64,000 nt of DNA from Pantoea sp. AS-PWVM4 (lineage in GTDB: Bacteria > Pseudomonadota > Gammaproteobacteria > Enterobacterales > Enterobacteriaceae): NCBI RefSeq assembly GCF_000468095.1, contig NZ_ASZC01000003.1, forward strand, positions 248,001-312,000. Direction: 5' to 3'. Below are positions 40,453 through 49,557 of the stretch, piece by piece (position 1 is the first letter of the stretch; each line of letters opens with the position of its first letter). The notes below the pieces were generated by a model that was not told where the DNA came from, did no database searches, and was given only the letters and a program-made list of their open reading frames with translations. Made by a program: the position numbers and the translations under genes.

Positions 40453-41106
40453 ATGAATAACTGGTTGCAGCAAATTCAATCGGTACTGAAAAAGCAGGGA
40501 AGCAGCGGTAAGGGTAGCGGGTTAAGCGACATGCTGGCACCGGGGGCGTTAGGTGGGCTGGCGGGTTTGCTGATTGCCAGCAAATCCTCCCGTAAGTTGC
40601 TGACCAAGTACGGTGGGCAGGCGTTGATTATTGGCGGTGGAGCCGCAGCGGGTGCCGTGCTGTGGAATAAATATAAGCAACGGGTACGTGAAACCCATCA
40701 GGATCAACCGGGTTTCGGCCAGGTGCAAACGCCGCTGGATCAGCGTGCTGAACGGTTGGTTACCGCCCTGGTGTTTGCGGCCAAGAGTGATGGGCATATC
40801 GACGATCGTGAACGTGCGGCGATTGAGCAGAATATTCATCAGGCGGGTTACGGCACGCAAGCGGAAGCCCTGATTCAGCAGGCGATGAACCGCCCGCTCG
40901 ATCCGCACTGGCTGGCGGCTGATGTGAAAAATGAAGAAGAGGCACTGGAACTCTATTTTCTCAGTTGCGCAGCCATTGATGTCGACCACTTTATGGAACG
41001 CAGTTACCTCACCGCATTGGGCGATGCCTTAAAGATCCCGCAGGATGTCCGCGACGAAATGCAAAAAGATCTCGCTGCTGAAAAAGCCAGCTTACCCGCC
41101 AGTTAA
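40453..41106 (+). CDS. yebE: YebE, DUF533 inner-membrane protein
   Basis: A 217-residue homologue of E. coli YebE (219), a protein of unknown role in the Cpx envelope-stress regulon. It has an N-terminal glycine/serine-rich stretch, a hydrophobic segment ([15 protein letters not shown] and [15 protein letters not shown], ~residues 33-75), and a TerB-like C-terminal domain with [17 protein letters not shown] and [19 protein letters not shown] in outline. ACAGGAG precedes the ATG. I did not find a clear CpxR box. The yebF and yebG genes that separate it from purT in E. coli are missing. Confidence 0.94.
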   Translation: MNNWLQQIQSVLKKQGSSGKGSGLSDMLAPGALGGLAGLLIASKSSRKLLTKYGGQALIIGGGAAAGAVLWNKYKQRVRETHQDQPGFGQVQTPLDQRAERLVTALVFAAKSDGHIDDRERAAIEQNIHQAGYGTQAEALIQQAMNRPLDPHWLAADVKNEEEALELYFLSCAAIDVDHFMERSYLTALGDALKIPQDVRDEMQKDLAAEKASLPAS

Positions 41107-41115
41107 CCCTCGCAC

Positions 41116-41140
41116 AGGCCACCTGGGTGGCCTTGTTTTA
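41116..41140 (+). terminator. Rho-independent terminator of yebE
   Basis: AGGCCAC and GTGGCCT form a 7-base stem on CTGG, followed by TGTTTTA. Confidence 0.75.
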
Positions 41141-41226
41141 CATTTTCCTTGTACTCAATGGCTTGGCTTCCTGCGCGATCGGTGCCACGCTTGCACAATG
41201 TTGTCTCTTCAGGGAAATGAACCATT

Positions 41227-43290
41227 ATGAATCAGCCTCAGGCAAAAAAAGTCCCTCACCAAATGACCCTGCATGGGGAAACTCGCACCGACAATTATTT
41301 CTGGCTACGTGATGATGATCGGGAAAATCCCGAGGTGCTCGACTATTTGCATGCTGAGAATGACTATGGCAAAGCGATGATGGCTACGCAGGCGTCACTA
41401 CAGGATCGGGTGCTGAAAGAGATTATCGACCGCATTCCTCAGCAGGATCATTCGGTGCCCTACGTGAAAAACGGCTACCGTTACCAGAGTCGTTATGAAA
41501 CCGGCAATGAATATCCGGCCTATTATCGCCAGCCGAAAGAAGCTGATCTCGATGCCGAATGGCAATTGCTGCTTGATGGTAATCAGCGCGCGTCGCACAG
41601 CGATTTTTACACTATGGGGGCGCTGGCGATTAGCCCGGATAATCAGGTGATGGCATTGGCGGAGGATTTTCTTTCTCGCCGCCAGTATGGCATTCGCTTT
41701 CGCAACCTGGTCAGTGGCAGCTGGTATCCCGAGGTGCTGAGTGATGCCTCTTCCAGCCTCGCCTGGGCCAATGATTCGCGTACCGTCTATTACGTGCGTA
41801 AACATCCCAAGACTTTGCTGGCTTATCAGGTTTGGCGTCACGAATTAGGGCATCCGCAATCTGATGATCAACTGGTCTACGAGGAGAAGGATGATACGTT
41901 CCATCTCAGCGTGCACAAAACCACCTCTGAACACTTCATCCTGATTGCGCTGTTTAGCACCACCACCAGCGAGATTCAGCTGATCGATGCGGAATATCCT
42001 GATGCTCAACCCCAGGTCTTTTGCCCACGCCGTCGCGACCATGAATACACCATCGATCACTACAATCATCAGTTTTATATTCGTTCGAATCGTGAAGGGA
42101 AGAATTTCGGTTTATACCGCAGCGCCTGGTTGGCGGAAAATCGCTGGCAGACGCTGATTCCGGCTCGCGATCAGGTGGTTCTGGAAGATTTTCAGCTGTT
42201 TAAACATTGGCTGGTGGTAGAAGAGCGCTCGCGTGGGATGACCAGTCTGCGTCAGATTCATTGGGAAAGCGGTGAGAGCACCGGCATTGCTTTTGACGAT
42301 CCCACCTATGTGACCTGGTTGGCCTACAATCCAACGCCGGAGAGCGATACGTTGCGCTACGGCTACTCGTCAATGACCACCCCAACGACGTTATTTGAAC
42401 TCAACATGGAAAGCGGCGAACGGCGCGTGCTGAAGCAGACGCCGGTCCCGGGCTTCAATCCGGATGATTATAAAAGTGAACATCACTGGATAACCGTTCG
42501 CGATGGCACGGAAGTTCCGGTTTCGCTGGTCTACCATCGTAAGCACTTCCAGACGGGCAATAACCCGATGTTGGTTTATGGCTATGGTGCTTATGGCAGC
42601 AGCATGGACGCCAGCTTCGGCACCAGCCGCATCAGTTTGCTGGAGCGTGGCTTTGTCTATGCGATTATCCATGTGCGGGGCGGTGGCGAGCTGGGTCAGC
42701 AATGGTATGACGATGGCCGGCTGCACAACAAGATGAACACCTTCACTGACTTTATTGACGTCACGGAAGCGCTGGTTGCGAAGGGATTTGGTCACCCGCA
42801 ACGGTTATACGCGATGGGGGGCAGTGCCGGGGGATTATTGATGGGCGCGGTGATCAATATGGCTCCACAGCTTTATCATGGCGTGGTGGCGCAGGTGCCA
42901 TTTGTAGATGTGGTGACCACCATGCTGGACCCTTCCATCCCGCTGACTACCGGGGAATATGATGAATGGGGCAATCCAGAGGAGGAGGCGTATTATCACA
43001 GCATCCGACAATACAGCCCGTATGATAACGTGGCCGCACAAGACTATCCGCATTTGCTGGTGACCACCGGCCTGCACGATTCACAGGTACAGTACTGGGA
43101 ACCGGCAAAATGGGTGGCGAAATTGCGCGAGCTAAAAACCAACGATACGTTGCTGTTGTTGTGCACCGATATGGATTCTGGTCACGGTGGCAAATCAGGC
43201 CGTTTTAAATCCTATGAAGGGGTCGCGCAGGAGTTTACCTTCCTGATTGGTCTGGCGCAGGGTGTTCTGCCAGACCGTCATGACTACTGA
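41227..43290 (+). CDS. ptrB: Oligopeptidase B
   Basis: A cytoplasmic serine peptidase of the prolyl oligopeptidase family that cuts peptides after basic residues. It has 687 residues (E. coli 686). An N-terminal seven-bladed beta-propeller (~70-410) limits access to the C-terminal alpha/beta-hydrolase. The serine is in [11 protein letters not shown], the aspartate in [13 protein letters not shown], and the histidine in [10 protein letters not shown]. Its end overlaps the converging exoX end by seven bases. Confidence 0.97.
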   Translation: MNQPQAKKVPHQMTLHGETRTDNYFWLRDDDRENPEVLDYLHAENDYGKAMMATQASLQDRVLKEIIDRIPQQDHSVPYVKNGYRYQSRYETGNEYPAYYRQPKEADLDAEWQLLLDGNQRASHSDFYTMGALAISPDNQVMALAEDFLSRRQYGIRFRNLVSGSWYPEVLSDASSSLAWANDSRTVYYVRKHPKTLLAYQVWRHELGHPQSDDQLVYEEKDDTFHLSVHKTTSEHFILIALFSTTTSEIQLIDAEYPDAQPQVFCPRRRDHEYTIDHYNHQFYIRSNREGKNFGLYRSAWLAENRWQTLIPARDQVVLEDFQLFKHWLVVEERSRGMTSLRQIHWESGESTGIAFDDPTYVTWLAYNPTPESDTLRYGYSSMTTPTTLFELNMESGERRVLKQTPVPGFNPDDYKSEHHWITVRDGTEVPVSLVYHRKHFQTGNNPMLVYGYGAYGSSMDASFGTSRISLLERGFVYAIIHVRGGGELGQQWYDDGRLHNKMNTFTDFIDVTEALVAKGFGHPQRLYAMGGSAGGLLMGAVINMAPQLYHGVVAQVPFVDVVTTMLDPSIPLTTGEYDEWGNPEEEAYYHSIRQYSPYDNVAAQDYPHLLVTTGLHDSQVQYWEPAKWVAKLRELKTNDTLLLLCTDMDSGHGGKSGRFKSYEGVAQEFTFLIGLAQGVLPDRHDY

Positions 43291-43952
43291 TCATTTTTGA
43301 CGTACTTGCGCAGCGCCTGCCGCAGTGGTGGGCGCAAATCGCGCACATTCTCCAGCACCCAGCGCAGATAACCGGGATCTTTGCGCGCCACGCTGCCGAT
43401 ACTTTGCCCGCGATATTTTCCAAACGGGAACACATCATCGGCCACCGGCGCGGGCTGGCAACGGCTGACCATCTGCTCAGCATCCCAACCAGACTTCTCC
43501 ATGATGCGAATCAGCAACGCCGCGGTGACGTAACAATCGTACAGCGCGCGGTGCGCGTGCAAATTGGCGGGCGGGGTGACGTCCAGTTTCAGGCTGTGAC
43601 GCAGGGCCTGGTTACCGTATTTCTGACCGGGCCAAAGTTGACGCGCCAGCGTCATAGTGCAAATCCACTGCCCCGGCATTTCCGGTAGCATTCGCCTGTC
43701 AAAACTGGCGTTGTGCGCGACGTAATGGGGGCTGCCGTGGTAGCGACCGATTGCCTGCTCAATGGTGGGTTTCCCCACGACCATCGCTTCAGTGATGCGA
43801 TGCACGGCCATCGCCTGGCGGCTGATGGGGCGATCCGGGCAGATCAGATCACTCATCGGATTGAGGATCTGCCCGTCAATCACATCCACGGATGCCACTT
43901 CAACCACTCCACCCTGTAAACCGCAGGTTTCGGTATCGATTACGCGTAGCAT
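43284..43952 (-). CDS. exoX: Exodeoxyribonuclease X
   Basis: A DnaQ-like 3'-5' exonuclease that acts in mismatch repair and on stalled forks. It has 222 residues (E. coli 220). DEDD motifs are present: IDTET (D6, E8), [10 protein letters not shown] and [16 protein letters not shown]-terminal region with [24 protein letters not shown] is the family tail. It begins three bases after holE on the same strand, so the two form one unit. Confidence 0.96.
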   Translation of the reverse strand: MLRVIDTETCGLQGGVVEVASVDVIDGQILNPMSDLICPDRPISRQAMAVHRITEAMVVGKPTIEQAIGRYHGSPHYVAHNASFDRRMLPEMPGQWICTMTLARQLWPGQKYGNQALRHSLKLDVTPPANLHAHRALYDCYVTAALLIRIMEKSGWDAEQMVSRCQPAPVADDVFPFGKYRGQSIGSVARKDPGYLRWVLENVRDLRPPLRQALRKYVKNDQ

Positions 43953-43955
43953 GGC

Positions 43956-44186
43956 TTATTTCTGCTTCGGTTCGTAGGGCAGGCGAGAAAGGCTGAGTGA
44001 CGCCTGACGATATTGCATCAGACGCTGGCGAAACCAATCACGCAGCGCTTCCGGTTGCTCCCTTTCGACCAAATCCGCCACCACCGGCATGTTGTAGCGC
44101 TCTTTAAACGCCACGCCAGCGGCTGCCAGATCGACATTCACTTTGTCTTTCTCTTCCTGCGACAGCAGGGCAAGGTTTTGACTCAT
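43956..44186 (-). CDS. holE: DNA polymerase III theta subunit
   Basis: Theta binds and steadies the proofreading epsilon subunit (DnaQ) in the polymerase III core. The start [22 protein letters not shown] gives 76 residues, the E. coli length, with GGAGAAAAAC before it. It is followed at once by exoX, whose product has the same nuclease fold as the theta partner. It is divergent from the copper gene yobA across 153 bases. Confidence 0.96.
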   Translation of the reverse strand: MSQNLALLSQEEKDKVNVDLAAAGVAFKERYNMPVVADLVEREQPEALRDWFRQRLMQYRQASLSLSRLPYEPKQK

Positions 44187-44339
44187 GTTTTTCTCCTGAT
44201 AAACAGGGGCAAAAGTAATGTTTTCCCCGTTCAGGATCAAGGGAAAAGGGATCGCATTGCAGGTATCGACACCTGCGGAACAGCAGCGTATCCTGCTGCC
44301 ACGCTTGCGGCAGATTGCCGTAAAAAAGAGGATAGCCTG

Positions 44340-44717
44340 ATGAAGAAGACGAGATTAAGCCGCCTGGCGGCGCTGTTGCTGGCGTCATCCGCGCTGGCCT
44401 TCAGTCAGTTTGCGCTGGCGCATGCCCACCTTAAAACGCCGGTTCCGGCTGACAAATCTACCGTTGATGCTTCACCCAAGTCGTTAACTCTGACGTTTAC
44501 CGAAGATGTCGAACCGGCATTTAGCGGCGTTGAAATCCGCAATGCACAGAATCAGACCGTACCGGTTGGGAAAGCTCAGATTAACGCAAAGCAACATGAT
44601 CAACTGATTGTACCGCTGAGTCAGCCACTGCCAACGGGCAGTTATCAGGTGAACTGGCATGTGCTCTCGGTTGATGGTCATAAAACCAAAGGTAGTTATC
44701 AGTTTAGCGTGAAGTAA
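44340..44717 (+). CDS. yobA: CopC-domain periplasmic copper protein YobA
   Basis: A CopC-like protein of 125 residues with a signal peptide ([17 protein letters not shown]). The mature start is [13 protein letters not shown]; the N-terminal histidine is a usual copper ligand in CopC proteins, with further histidine in [16 protein letters not shown]. The ATG overlaps line-to-line with GAGG eight bases before. It is the first gene of yobA-yebZ-yebY and its stop shares a base with the yebZ start. The system is linked to copper uptake in E. coli. Confidence 0.95.
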   Translation: MKKTRLSRLAALLLASSALAFSQFALAHAHLKTPVPADKSTVDASPKSLTLTFTEDVEPAFSGVEIRNAQNQTVPVGKAQINAKQHDQLIVPLSQPLPTGSYQVNWHVLSVDGHKTKGSYQFSVK

Positions 44718-45598
44718 TGGGGCTAAGCACGCTGTGGGTTAGCCTGCGGGCGATCCACTTTTTGTCGGTATTATTGCTGACTGGCAGTGCGTTTTACACC
44801 GCACTGCTGGCGCCGGCGCGTTTTCGTCCGGTACTGGCGTTTCGTCTGCGTGGCATCCTGGCGTTAAGCGCACTGGTGAGTTTGCTGGCGGCAGTGTTAA
44901 TGCTGGCGACGCAAACAGGCCTGATGAGCGGTGACTGGCGCAATGTGTCCGATGCAGAAACCTGGCTGGCAGTACTGAGCACCCGTTTTGGCGGGGTGTG
45001 GCGCTGGGAGATTCTCTTTGCGTTAGCGAGCGTGTTGGCGTTATTGCTTCGAGGCAGGTTGTGTCAGCAATTGATGTTACTGACCGGATTACTCCAGCTT
45101 ATCGCATTAGCGGGTGTGGGACACGCGGCGATGCGTGATGGCTGGCTGGGAAGCTTGCAGCAGGCAAACCACGCTTTGCATCTGATTTCTGTCGCGTTCT
45201 GGAGTGGTGGTTTGCTACCACTGCTGCTACTGATGGGCGACGCACGCAACATAGCCCATCGGACTGATGCCATCCGCAGCATGATGCGTTTCTCTCGCTA
45301 TGGGCATCTGGCGGTTGCGCTGGCGTTGCTGACCGGGATGTTCAACAGCCTGTTGATTGCCGGTGATCCATTGCAATGGCAGCCCACATGGTGGAGCACG
45401 CTGCTGATTGTTAAAGTGTTGCTGGTCATGTTGATGGTGACCATTGCTGTGATTAACCGCTACTGGTTGGTTCCTCGTTTTCGTCTGGCCGGAAGCGATG
45501 CAGCAACACTTTTTATTCGTCTGACGCAGCTTGAGCTGCTGCTGGCGATCGCTGTAATTGGGTTGGTCAGCGTGTTGGCCACGCTGGCACCAGCCTGA
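44717..45598 (+). CDS. yebZ: CopD-family copper membrane protein YebZ
   Basis: A 293-residue inner-membrane protein (E. coli 290) with about eight hydrophobic segments. The CopD domain spans the C-terminal half, with histidines in LVSVAFWSGG-type context (HLISVAFWSGGLLP) and GHLAVALALLTGMFN. It probably moves copper across the inner membrane with YobA as partner. Its start is fused to the yobA stop (TAATG). Confidence 0.94.
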   Translation: MGLSTLWVSLRAIHFLSVLLLTGSAFYTALLAPARFRPVLAFRLRGILALSALVSLLAAVLMLATQTGLMSGDWRNVSDAETWLAVLSTRFGGVWRWEILFALASVLALLLRGRLCQQLMLLTGLLQLIALAGVGHAAMRDGWLGSLQQANHALHLISVAFWSGGLLPLLLLMGDARNIAHRTDAIRSMMRFSRYGHLAVALALLTGMFNSLLIAGDPLQWQPTWWSTLLIVKVLLVMLMVTIAVINRYWLVPRFRLAGSDAATLFIRLTQLELLLAIAVIGLVSVLATLAPA

Positions 45599-45634
45599 AT
45601 CATTGATACCGATTGAATGTATGAGGTCGACATT

Positions 45635-45979
45635 TTGCTGAAGAAACTGATTCCAGCTTGTGTACTGATGGCACTTTGCAGCCAGGCGATGGCTGCTGAA
45701 ATTATCACCATCAGCCGTTTTGAGATTGGCAAAGACAAGTGGCCGTTCACGCGGGAAGAAGTCATGTTGAGCTGTGAGAAGGGGGGAGCGCTGTTCGCCA
45801 TCAACCCCAGCACCTTGTTGCGTTACCCGTTGAATGATAAAGCGGAAGCGAACCAAAAGTCCGGACGCGGCACCACTGAATCGATCAGCTCAATTCAGGC
45901 TGATGATAAAGCCCATCCCGGACAGAAAATGAGCCTGGAACCGATTATCGCCCGTGCTCAGGCGCTCTGCGACAAGTAA
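45635..45979 (+). CDS. yebY: YebY, DUF2511 periplasmic protein
   Basis: A small secreted protein with 114 residues (E. coli 113). The signal peptide is KKLIPACVLMALCSQAMA. Conserved text includes ITISRFEIGKDKWPFTREEVMLSC and INPSTLLRYPLND, and two cysteines. I start at TTG (45635) because GAGG lies eight bases before; an ATG six codons upstream has no ribosome-binding site. It is the third gene of the copper operon and immediately precedes sdsR. Confidence 0.88.
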   Translation: MLKKLIPACVLMALCSQAMAAEIITISRFEIGKDKWPFTREEVMLSCEKGGALFAINPSTLLRYPLNDKAEANQKSGRGTTESISSIQADDKAHPGQKMSLEPIIARAQALCDK

Positions 45980-46104
45980 ATCCCGCTGCATGGCGCGGCA
46001 GAGCCTGCTGCGCCTCATCCCACAAGTATTCTGCCGTCGCGATCACAGAGTCGACAGCTTTCCGCCCGCCCGGTGACAGTTGGCTGGAAAATAATCACCC
46101 TTGG

Positions 46105-46115
46105 TCTACCTTTAA
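46105..46115 (+). promoter_or_regulatory. Sigma-S-type -10 region of sdsR
   Basis: TCTACCTTTAA fits the extended -10 of RpoS promoters (TCTAYACTTAA) and is placed about seven bases before the expected sdsR start at 46118. Confidence 0.65.
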
Positions 46116-46117
46116 AA

Positions 46118-46218
46118 GGCAAGGCGACCTCGCCTGCATTAATGCCAACTTTTAGCGCACGGCTCTCTAAGAGCCATTTCCCTGGACCGGATACAGGAAT
46201 CGTATTCGGTCTTTTTTT
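46118..46218 (+). ncRNA. sdsR: SdsR (RyeB) small RNA
   Basis: The sequence runs GGCAAGGCGACCTCGCCTGC, then the highly conserved CATTAATGCCAACTTTTAGC, a stem with AGAGCC, and a terminator hairpin with CGGATACAGGAATCGTATTCGG and TTTTTTT; it closely follows E. coli SdsR as I recall it (about 104 bases). SdsR is the RpoS-dependent, Hfq-bound stationary-phase sRNA that lowers tolC, mutS, ompD and other messages. Its place after yebY matches E. coli. Ends are by analogy. Confidence 0.92.
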
Positions 46219-46937
46219 GTCTGCATGTTGAGCTAGCTCTGCATGCGATAGATGCTACCAGTCCCAGACATCTACTCACGCCGCCATGCCTGGAGCATGT
46301 CCCACGATGGATCTGTTTGCCGTCCGGCTTGGTATGGTCATCCTGTATGATGAGTTCACTATTTTGAGACGAGATGGGTTTGTGTTGCATTGCCTGTAGC
46401 GGTTAACGAGAAGCAACATAGCCAGAGTGAAACTTGCCAGTAACCGTATTTGTGCAATACTTCCTTATTGAAAGGTAAATAATTTTTTGATCGCAATAAG
46501 ATTGATCTCAATTGATTTGTGGCAATCCTGATATCTCAACAGTGTGGTTTGGTGCTGATTATTCTGCGGGGCAATGATAAATTGCGCTCATAGCTGTTAT
46601 TATTAAATATCAATAGTGTAAATTGTAATAATTTATCTCTGTGGTGATTATTTTTAGATTGATGCCGAGGTATGGCATACGCCGATTTAATCATCCTGTA
46701 CGCGCCCTGATTGGGGTGGGAAGGGGTTTAGGCATTTTTGTATCCATTCAGTCTCAGGGTTATTTTAAATCTTCAGATACAATAACTAATAAAAATTACG
46801 AAAATTTTAATTTAGTCGAAGAACGTTGAAAAATTACAGATGTCAACGTTATATAAACCAAGTGGTGATGTTTCTTCTAACCGCTTGGCTGGTAATGTAT
46901 GATGTTTTTATGTGTGGTTGAAGTATTGAGGGCGATT
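46219..46937. other. AT-rich spacer downstream of sdsR
   Basis: About 720 bases, falling from ordinary GC near sdsR to a very AT-rich stretch after 46440. Small frames (62-83 codons) have no ribosome-binding site or recognisable protein features. It marks the left edge of the accessory insertion. Confidence 0.6.
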
Positions 46938-47897
46938 ATGATTTTTGATAACAATTCTGCATGTCTTTACACAGCAATATTCGGTGGCTATGAGAAACTG
47001 AATGAACTGGAAGGCGAAGCAAAGAAATCAAAGATTAGAAAGATATGCTTTACCGATGATAATGAGCTTACCAGTGAAACCTGGGAAATCAGGGTGGTAA
47101 AACCTGTATTTCCTCTGGATTCTGTGAGAAGCCAGAGGATGGTTAAAGTGAATCCACATCATTTTCTTTCTGATTTTAAAAGCTCTTTATACATCGACAA
47201 CACGGTGCGGTTGCTTGTTGATCCGGCATTATTGATTGAGGAGTTCTGTAGCTATGGCAACATAACCTTGCCGATGCATTCTTATCGGGAAAGTGTTTAT
47301 GAAGAATTCTTCGAAGTCGCTCAGACAGGACTTGATGACTCAGCCAGGGTATTTGAGCAACTGAACCATTATCAGGTAATTTGCCCTGAATCATTACACC
47401 GCAAGCCGTATTGGGCAGGAATGATTCTTCGTAATCACATGGAGTCTGATGTCATCGAAATTATGGAAGAATGGTACAGGCAAATTTTGAGATATAGCCG
47501 ACGCGACCAGCTTTCTTTGGTTTATTCCGAGATGATGACCGGTAATAACATCAGAAAACTTGTAATTGATAGCCATGAATCGAGTTTTCATCAATGGCCC
47601 ATTACTAATTCAAGGGATTTTAGTAAACGTTCCTGGTCGTCGTCACTCTCAGGCGCGATGCCAATTTTTGAGAAAATTAAAACGGTAAAAGCCGCCGAGC
47701 GTGATTTAGAAGAAAAAATCAGGCGCCTGGCAAAGATGGGTGAGGAAATAGCCGACACTTATAAACCCTCAATGATACCTGAAGGTTTTGACCCTGAACT
47801 CTATCTTGCGCTGAATAAAGATGTCGCGGCTGCAGGTGCAGATGCTGTAAAACATTATCTCAGACATGGTTGGCGAGAAGGCAGGCGCTGGCATTAA
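46938..47897 (+). CDS. DUF616-type glycosyltransferase-like protein with C-terminal FDPxxYL module
   Basis: A 319-residue protein started at MIFDNNSACLYTAIFGGYE, with GAGGG seven bases before. The N-terminal ~200 residues show the DUF616 pattern: LYTAIFGGYEKL, KICFTDDNE, WEIRVVKPVFPLDSVRSQRMVKVNPH and SLYIDNTVRLLVDP, where the acidic pair resembles a nucleotide-sugar site. A coiled stretch (~245-275) leads to a short C-terminal module (GFDPELYLALNKDVAAAG... YLRHGWREGR) seen in surface-polysaccharide enzymes. It is AT-rich, stands alone, and has no E. coli counterpart here. Sugar transfer is inferred; the substrate is unknown. Confidence 0.75.
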   Translation: MIFDNNSACLYTAIFGGYEKLNELEGEAKKSKIRKICFTDDNELTSETWEIRVVKPVFPLDSVRSQRMVKVNPHHFLSDFKSSLYIDNTVRLLVDPALLIEEFCSYGNITLPMHSYRESVYEEFFEVAQTGLDDSARVFEQLNHYQVICPESLHRKPYWAGMILRNHMESDVIEIMEEWYRQILRYSRRDQLSLVYSEMMTGNNIRKLVIDSHESSFHQWPITNSRDFSKRSWSSSLSGAMPIFEKIKTVKAAERDLEEKIRRLAKMGEEIADTYKPSMIPEGFDPELYLALNKDVAAAGADAVKHYLRHGWREGRRWH

Positions 47898-48112
47898 TTA
47901 TTTTAAATCAGATAAAGAGGAAAAGGAGTTCCTTTTTTCATTAATACGTTAACAATATCTGCCATCTGGTTAATCACCCTTGTTATAAAAACGTTTCCCC
48001 TCCGCTCCCGCCTTCCCCTTTTTGGTGCTTCCCGGTTGATCAAGAAATACAGACATGATCAGGTCATTACTGCTAGCTTAACAGGACCGCTAATTACCAC
48101 AGGAAAACCGTC

Positions 48113-48439
48113 GTGTACAAAGCTCTATGTCTGCTTGCCATCCTGCTCCTCAGTGGTTGTGCACTGAAACAATACCCGCAAGCGCCAGCAGTGACTGATG
48201 AAGAAGCAAGAAGTTATAACTGTCCAGCGTTGCAAACTGAGATTGCTAAAACTCAGGCGATGCAACAACAAATCGATAAAACTGGTGAATTTGATGCCCT
48301 AACGGTCATTGGGTTCGTGGGCGATTTTGGCATCGGAAACGGTATTGCTAAAGCGAATGCAAATAGCAAAGTGAGCGCACGTCTTAAACAGCTTGAAGCA
48401 CTGAAAGCGATTCGTTGCCAGGGTTCTCAGACCGGCTAA
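48113..48439 (+). CDS. Small predicted lipoprotein
   Basis: A 108-residue protein starting at GTG with AGGA eight bases before. The signal and lipobox are LLAILLLSGC (Cys 16 as the acylation site). The mature part has two further cysteines (YNCPAL, AIRCQGS), a helix-rich middle (LQTEIAKTQAMQQQIDKTGEF) and a glycine-rich stretch (IGFVGDFGIGNGIAKANA). The pattern resembles small lipoproteins of phage or plasmid origin, but I do not recognise the family. Probably anchored in the outer membrane. Confidence 0.72.
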   Translation: MYKALCLLAILLLSGCALKQYPQAPAVTDEEARSYNCPALQTEIAKTQAMQQQIDKTGEFDALTVIGFVGDFGIGNGIAKANANSKVSARLKQLEALKAIRCQGSQTG

Positions 48440-48521
48440 TCACAGCACGACATGCTCTGGCGGTCAAAAGATGGTATAAGAGTGGCGCTAAAAAATGGTT
48501 GCCTGCATACAAGGATTCTCG

Positions 48522-48689
48522 ATGGCAAATACACAATATCTTCTCTGGGTGATGATTGGCACATTAACCCTGTTATGTGTGTTTATTTCCGCGTTGGTTG
48601 GCCGGGCAAAATCGCCGCGCCTGGGATTTATTACCTTCGCGGTATTATTTATCGGCTTTATGACCGCTATTTTCTTCATCACGCGTTAG
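48522..48689 (+). CDS. Small two-helix membrane protein, 55 residues
   Basis: The start MANTQYLLWVMIG has AAGGA seven bases before. Two hydrophobic helices (residues ~6-26 and ~36-53) flank a short basic turn (VGRAKSPR), so both ends would be on the same side. A perfect hairpin lies just after the stop. It belongs to the insertion between sdsR and pphA; no family recognised. Confidence 0.68.
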   Translation: MANTQYLLWVMIGTLTLLCVFISALVGRAKSPRLGFITFAVLFIGFMTAIFFITR

Positions 48690-48700
48690 CTGATAACGCA

Positions 48701-48723
48701 TTGCCACACCTGTGGTGTGGCAA
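48701..48723. terminator. Perfect hairpin between convergent small genes
   Basis: TTGCCACACC and GGTGTGGCAA form a 10-base stem on a three-base loop between two converging genes, but T-runs are absent on both strands. Confidence 0.45.
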
Positions 48724-48735
48724 AAGTGATGAGAG

Positions 48736-49014
48736 TTATCGAGCGGTATGAAGTGAATTTCGGTGCTGGGCAATAAGCTGCTCAGCCAGAGGGCGATCTT
48801 CTTCATGCCGGGATATGTAGTATTCGTAAGGGTCTTTCACTCCCAGGCTTTCGACATAATCCAGATGGGCGCGTTTTACCTCACGATTTATGTACTGCAC
48901 TTCATCCAGCCCCATATCATCGGCGTAAACTGGCGCTTTACTTTTAATCTCACCAATCAAAGCCTTATTGTTCTGCATGAAGTCTTCCAAATCGATTTTA
49001 TAATAATCTTTCAT
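48736..49014 (-). CDS. Hypothetical cytoplasmic protein, 92 residues
   Basis: AGGAG stands eight bases before the ATG, and the composition is that of a soluble, charged, mostly helical protein (MKDYYKIDLEDFMQNNK; YINREVKRAHLDYVESLG; EEDRPLAEQLIAQHR). No signal peptide or membrane segment. I do not recognise it and see no partner gene. It is part of the accessory insertion. Confidence 0.65.
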   Translation of the reverse strand: MKDYYKIDLEDFMQNNKALIGEIKSKAPVYADDMGLDEVQYINREVKRAHLDYVESLGVKDPYEYYISRHEEDRPLAEQLIAQHRNSLHTAR

Positions 49015-49361
49015 CGGCTTACTCCTTCAAACAACCTCAGGTAAAGTCTGGCAAAAGATGCGCTGGATATGTGTCTGTAGATGCTAACCAATCTTGCGGA
49101 ATTTTCAGGCAGATGTTACTGAGTGGAGTGCTTTAACTGCATGAATTATTTGGTTATTATATGGATTTCACAGGGAATGCTTATGAGAATGATTGTTAAT
49201 ATCATTTAACTTGTTCGGAATACTCCGAAGGTTTACATTACTTCCCGTCCCTCGCAGAGCTAACACCTTTAATGAGTGCCGGAGATAAGCGCCGGAAGGG
49301 GCATTCATCAGGGCTGCAGGAAGCAGCCGCTGTTGAATTTAGTCAGGCCCATCTCTCTGAT
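49015..49361. other. AT-rich intergenic stretch in the accessory insertion
   Basis: 347 bases. Around 49185-49202 a GAGAAT-GATTGT-T-AATATC run gives a weak (14/18) Fur-like match, upstream of the 92-residue protein gene. No other feature was recognised. Confidence 0.5.
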
Positions 49362-49469
49362 TTATCCCACCACCAGCAAATGCACCAGCCGCGCAAGGGT
49401 TTCCAGCAGCAGCAGGCTGCCGATAAAAATCACCACCAGAATCCCAATAAACTGTTTCCGACTGTTCAC
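49362..49469 (-). CDS. Small membrane protein, 35 residues
   Basis: Found by reading the minus strand. It starts at GTG with a strong GGGGAGGAAG just before. After a short basic head (NSRKQ) the rest is a long hydrophobic helix (FIGILVVIFIGSLLLL) with a second greasy stretch (LVHLLVV). The site and helix are convincing. Function unknown; it is divergent from pphA, whose start is about 90 bases away. Confidence 0.6.
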   Translation of the reverse strand: MNSRKQFIGILVVIFIGSLLLLETLARLVHLLVVG

Positions 49470-49557
49470 GCTTCCTCCCCGGTGGTTACAGGCCGCCAGG
49501 CTATACTTTATGCCGTAATCACTAAACTTCCAGTAAACCAGCTTTCAGGAGACCATT

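Larger units (their letters stand above)
46100..46390 (-). ncRNA. ryeA: Probable RyeA (SraC), antisense to sdsR
   Basis: In E. coli a longer RNA (about 250-275 bases) is made from the strand opposite sdsR and pairs fully with it. The complementary block is conserved here, but the part of ryeA outside sdsR is not clearly similar and its promoter could not be located. Ends are rough. Confidence 0.4.

Noticed and set aside
46139..46390. An 83-codon minus-strand frame across sdsR
   Set aside because: It overlaps the conserved sdsR RNA gene and has a cysteine/arginine-rich composition with no protein-like pattern; the conservation is at RNA level.
46641..46829. A 62-codon frame in the AT-rich spacer
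   Set aside because: No ribosome-binding site and no recognisable feature.
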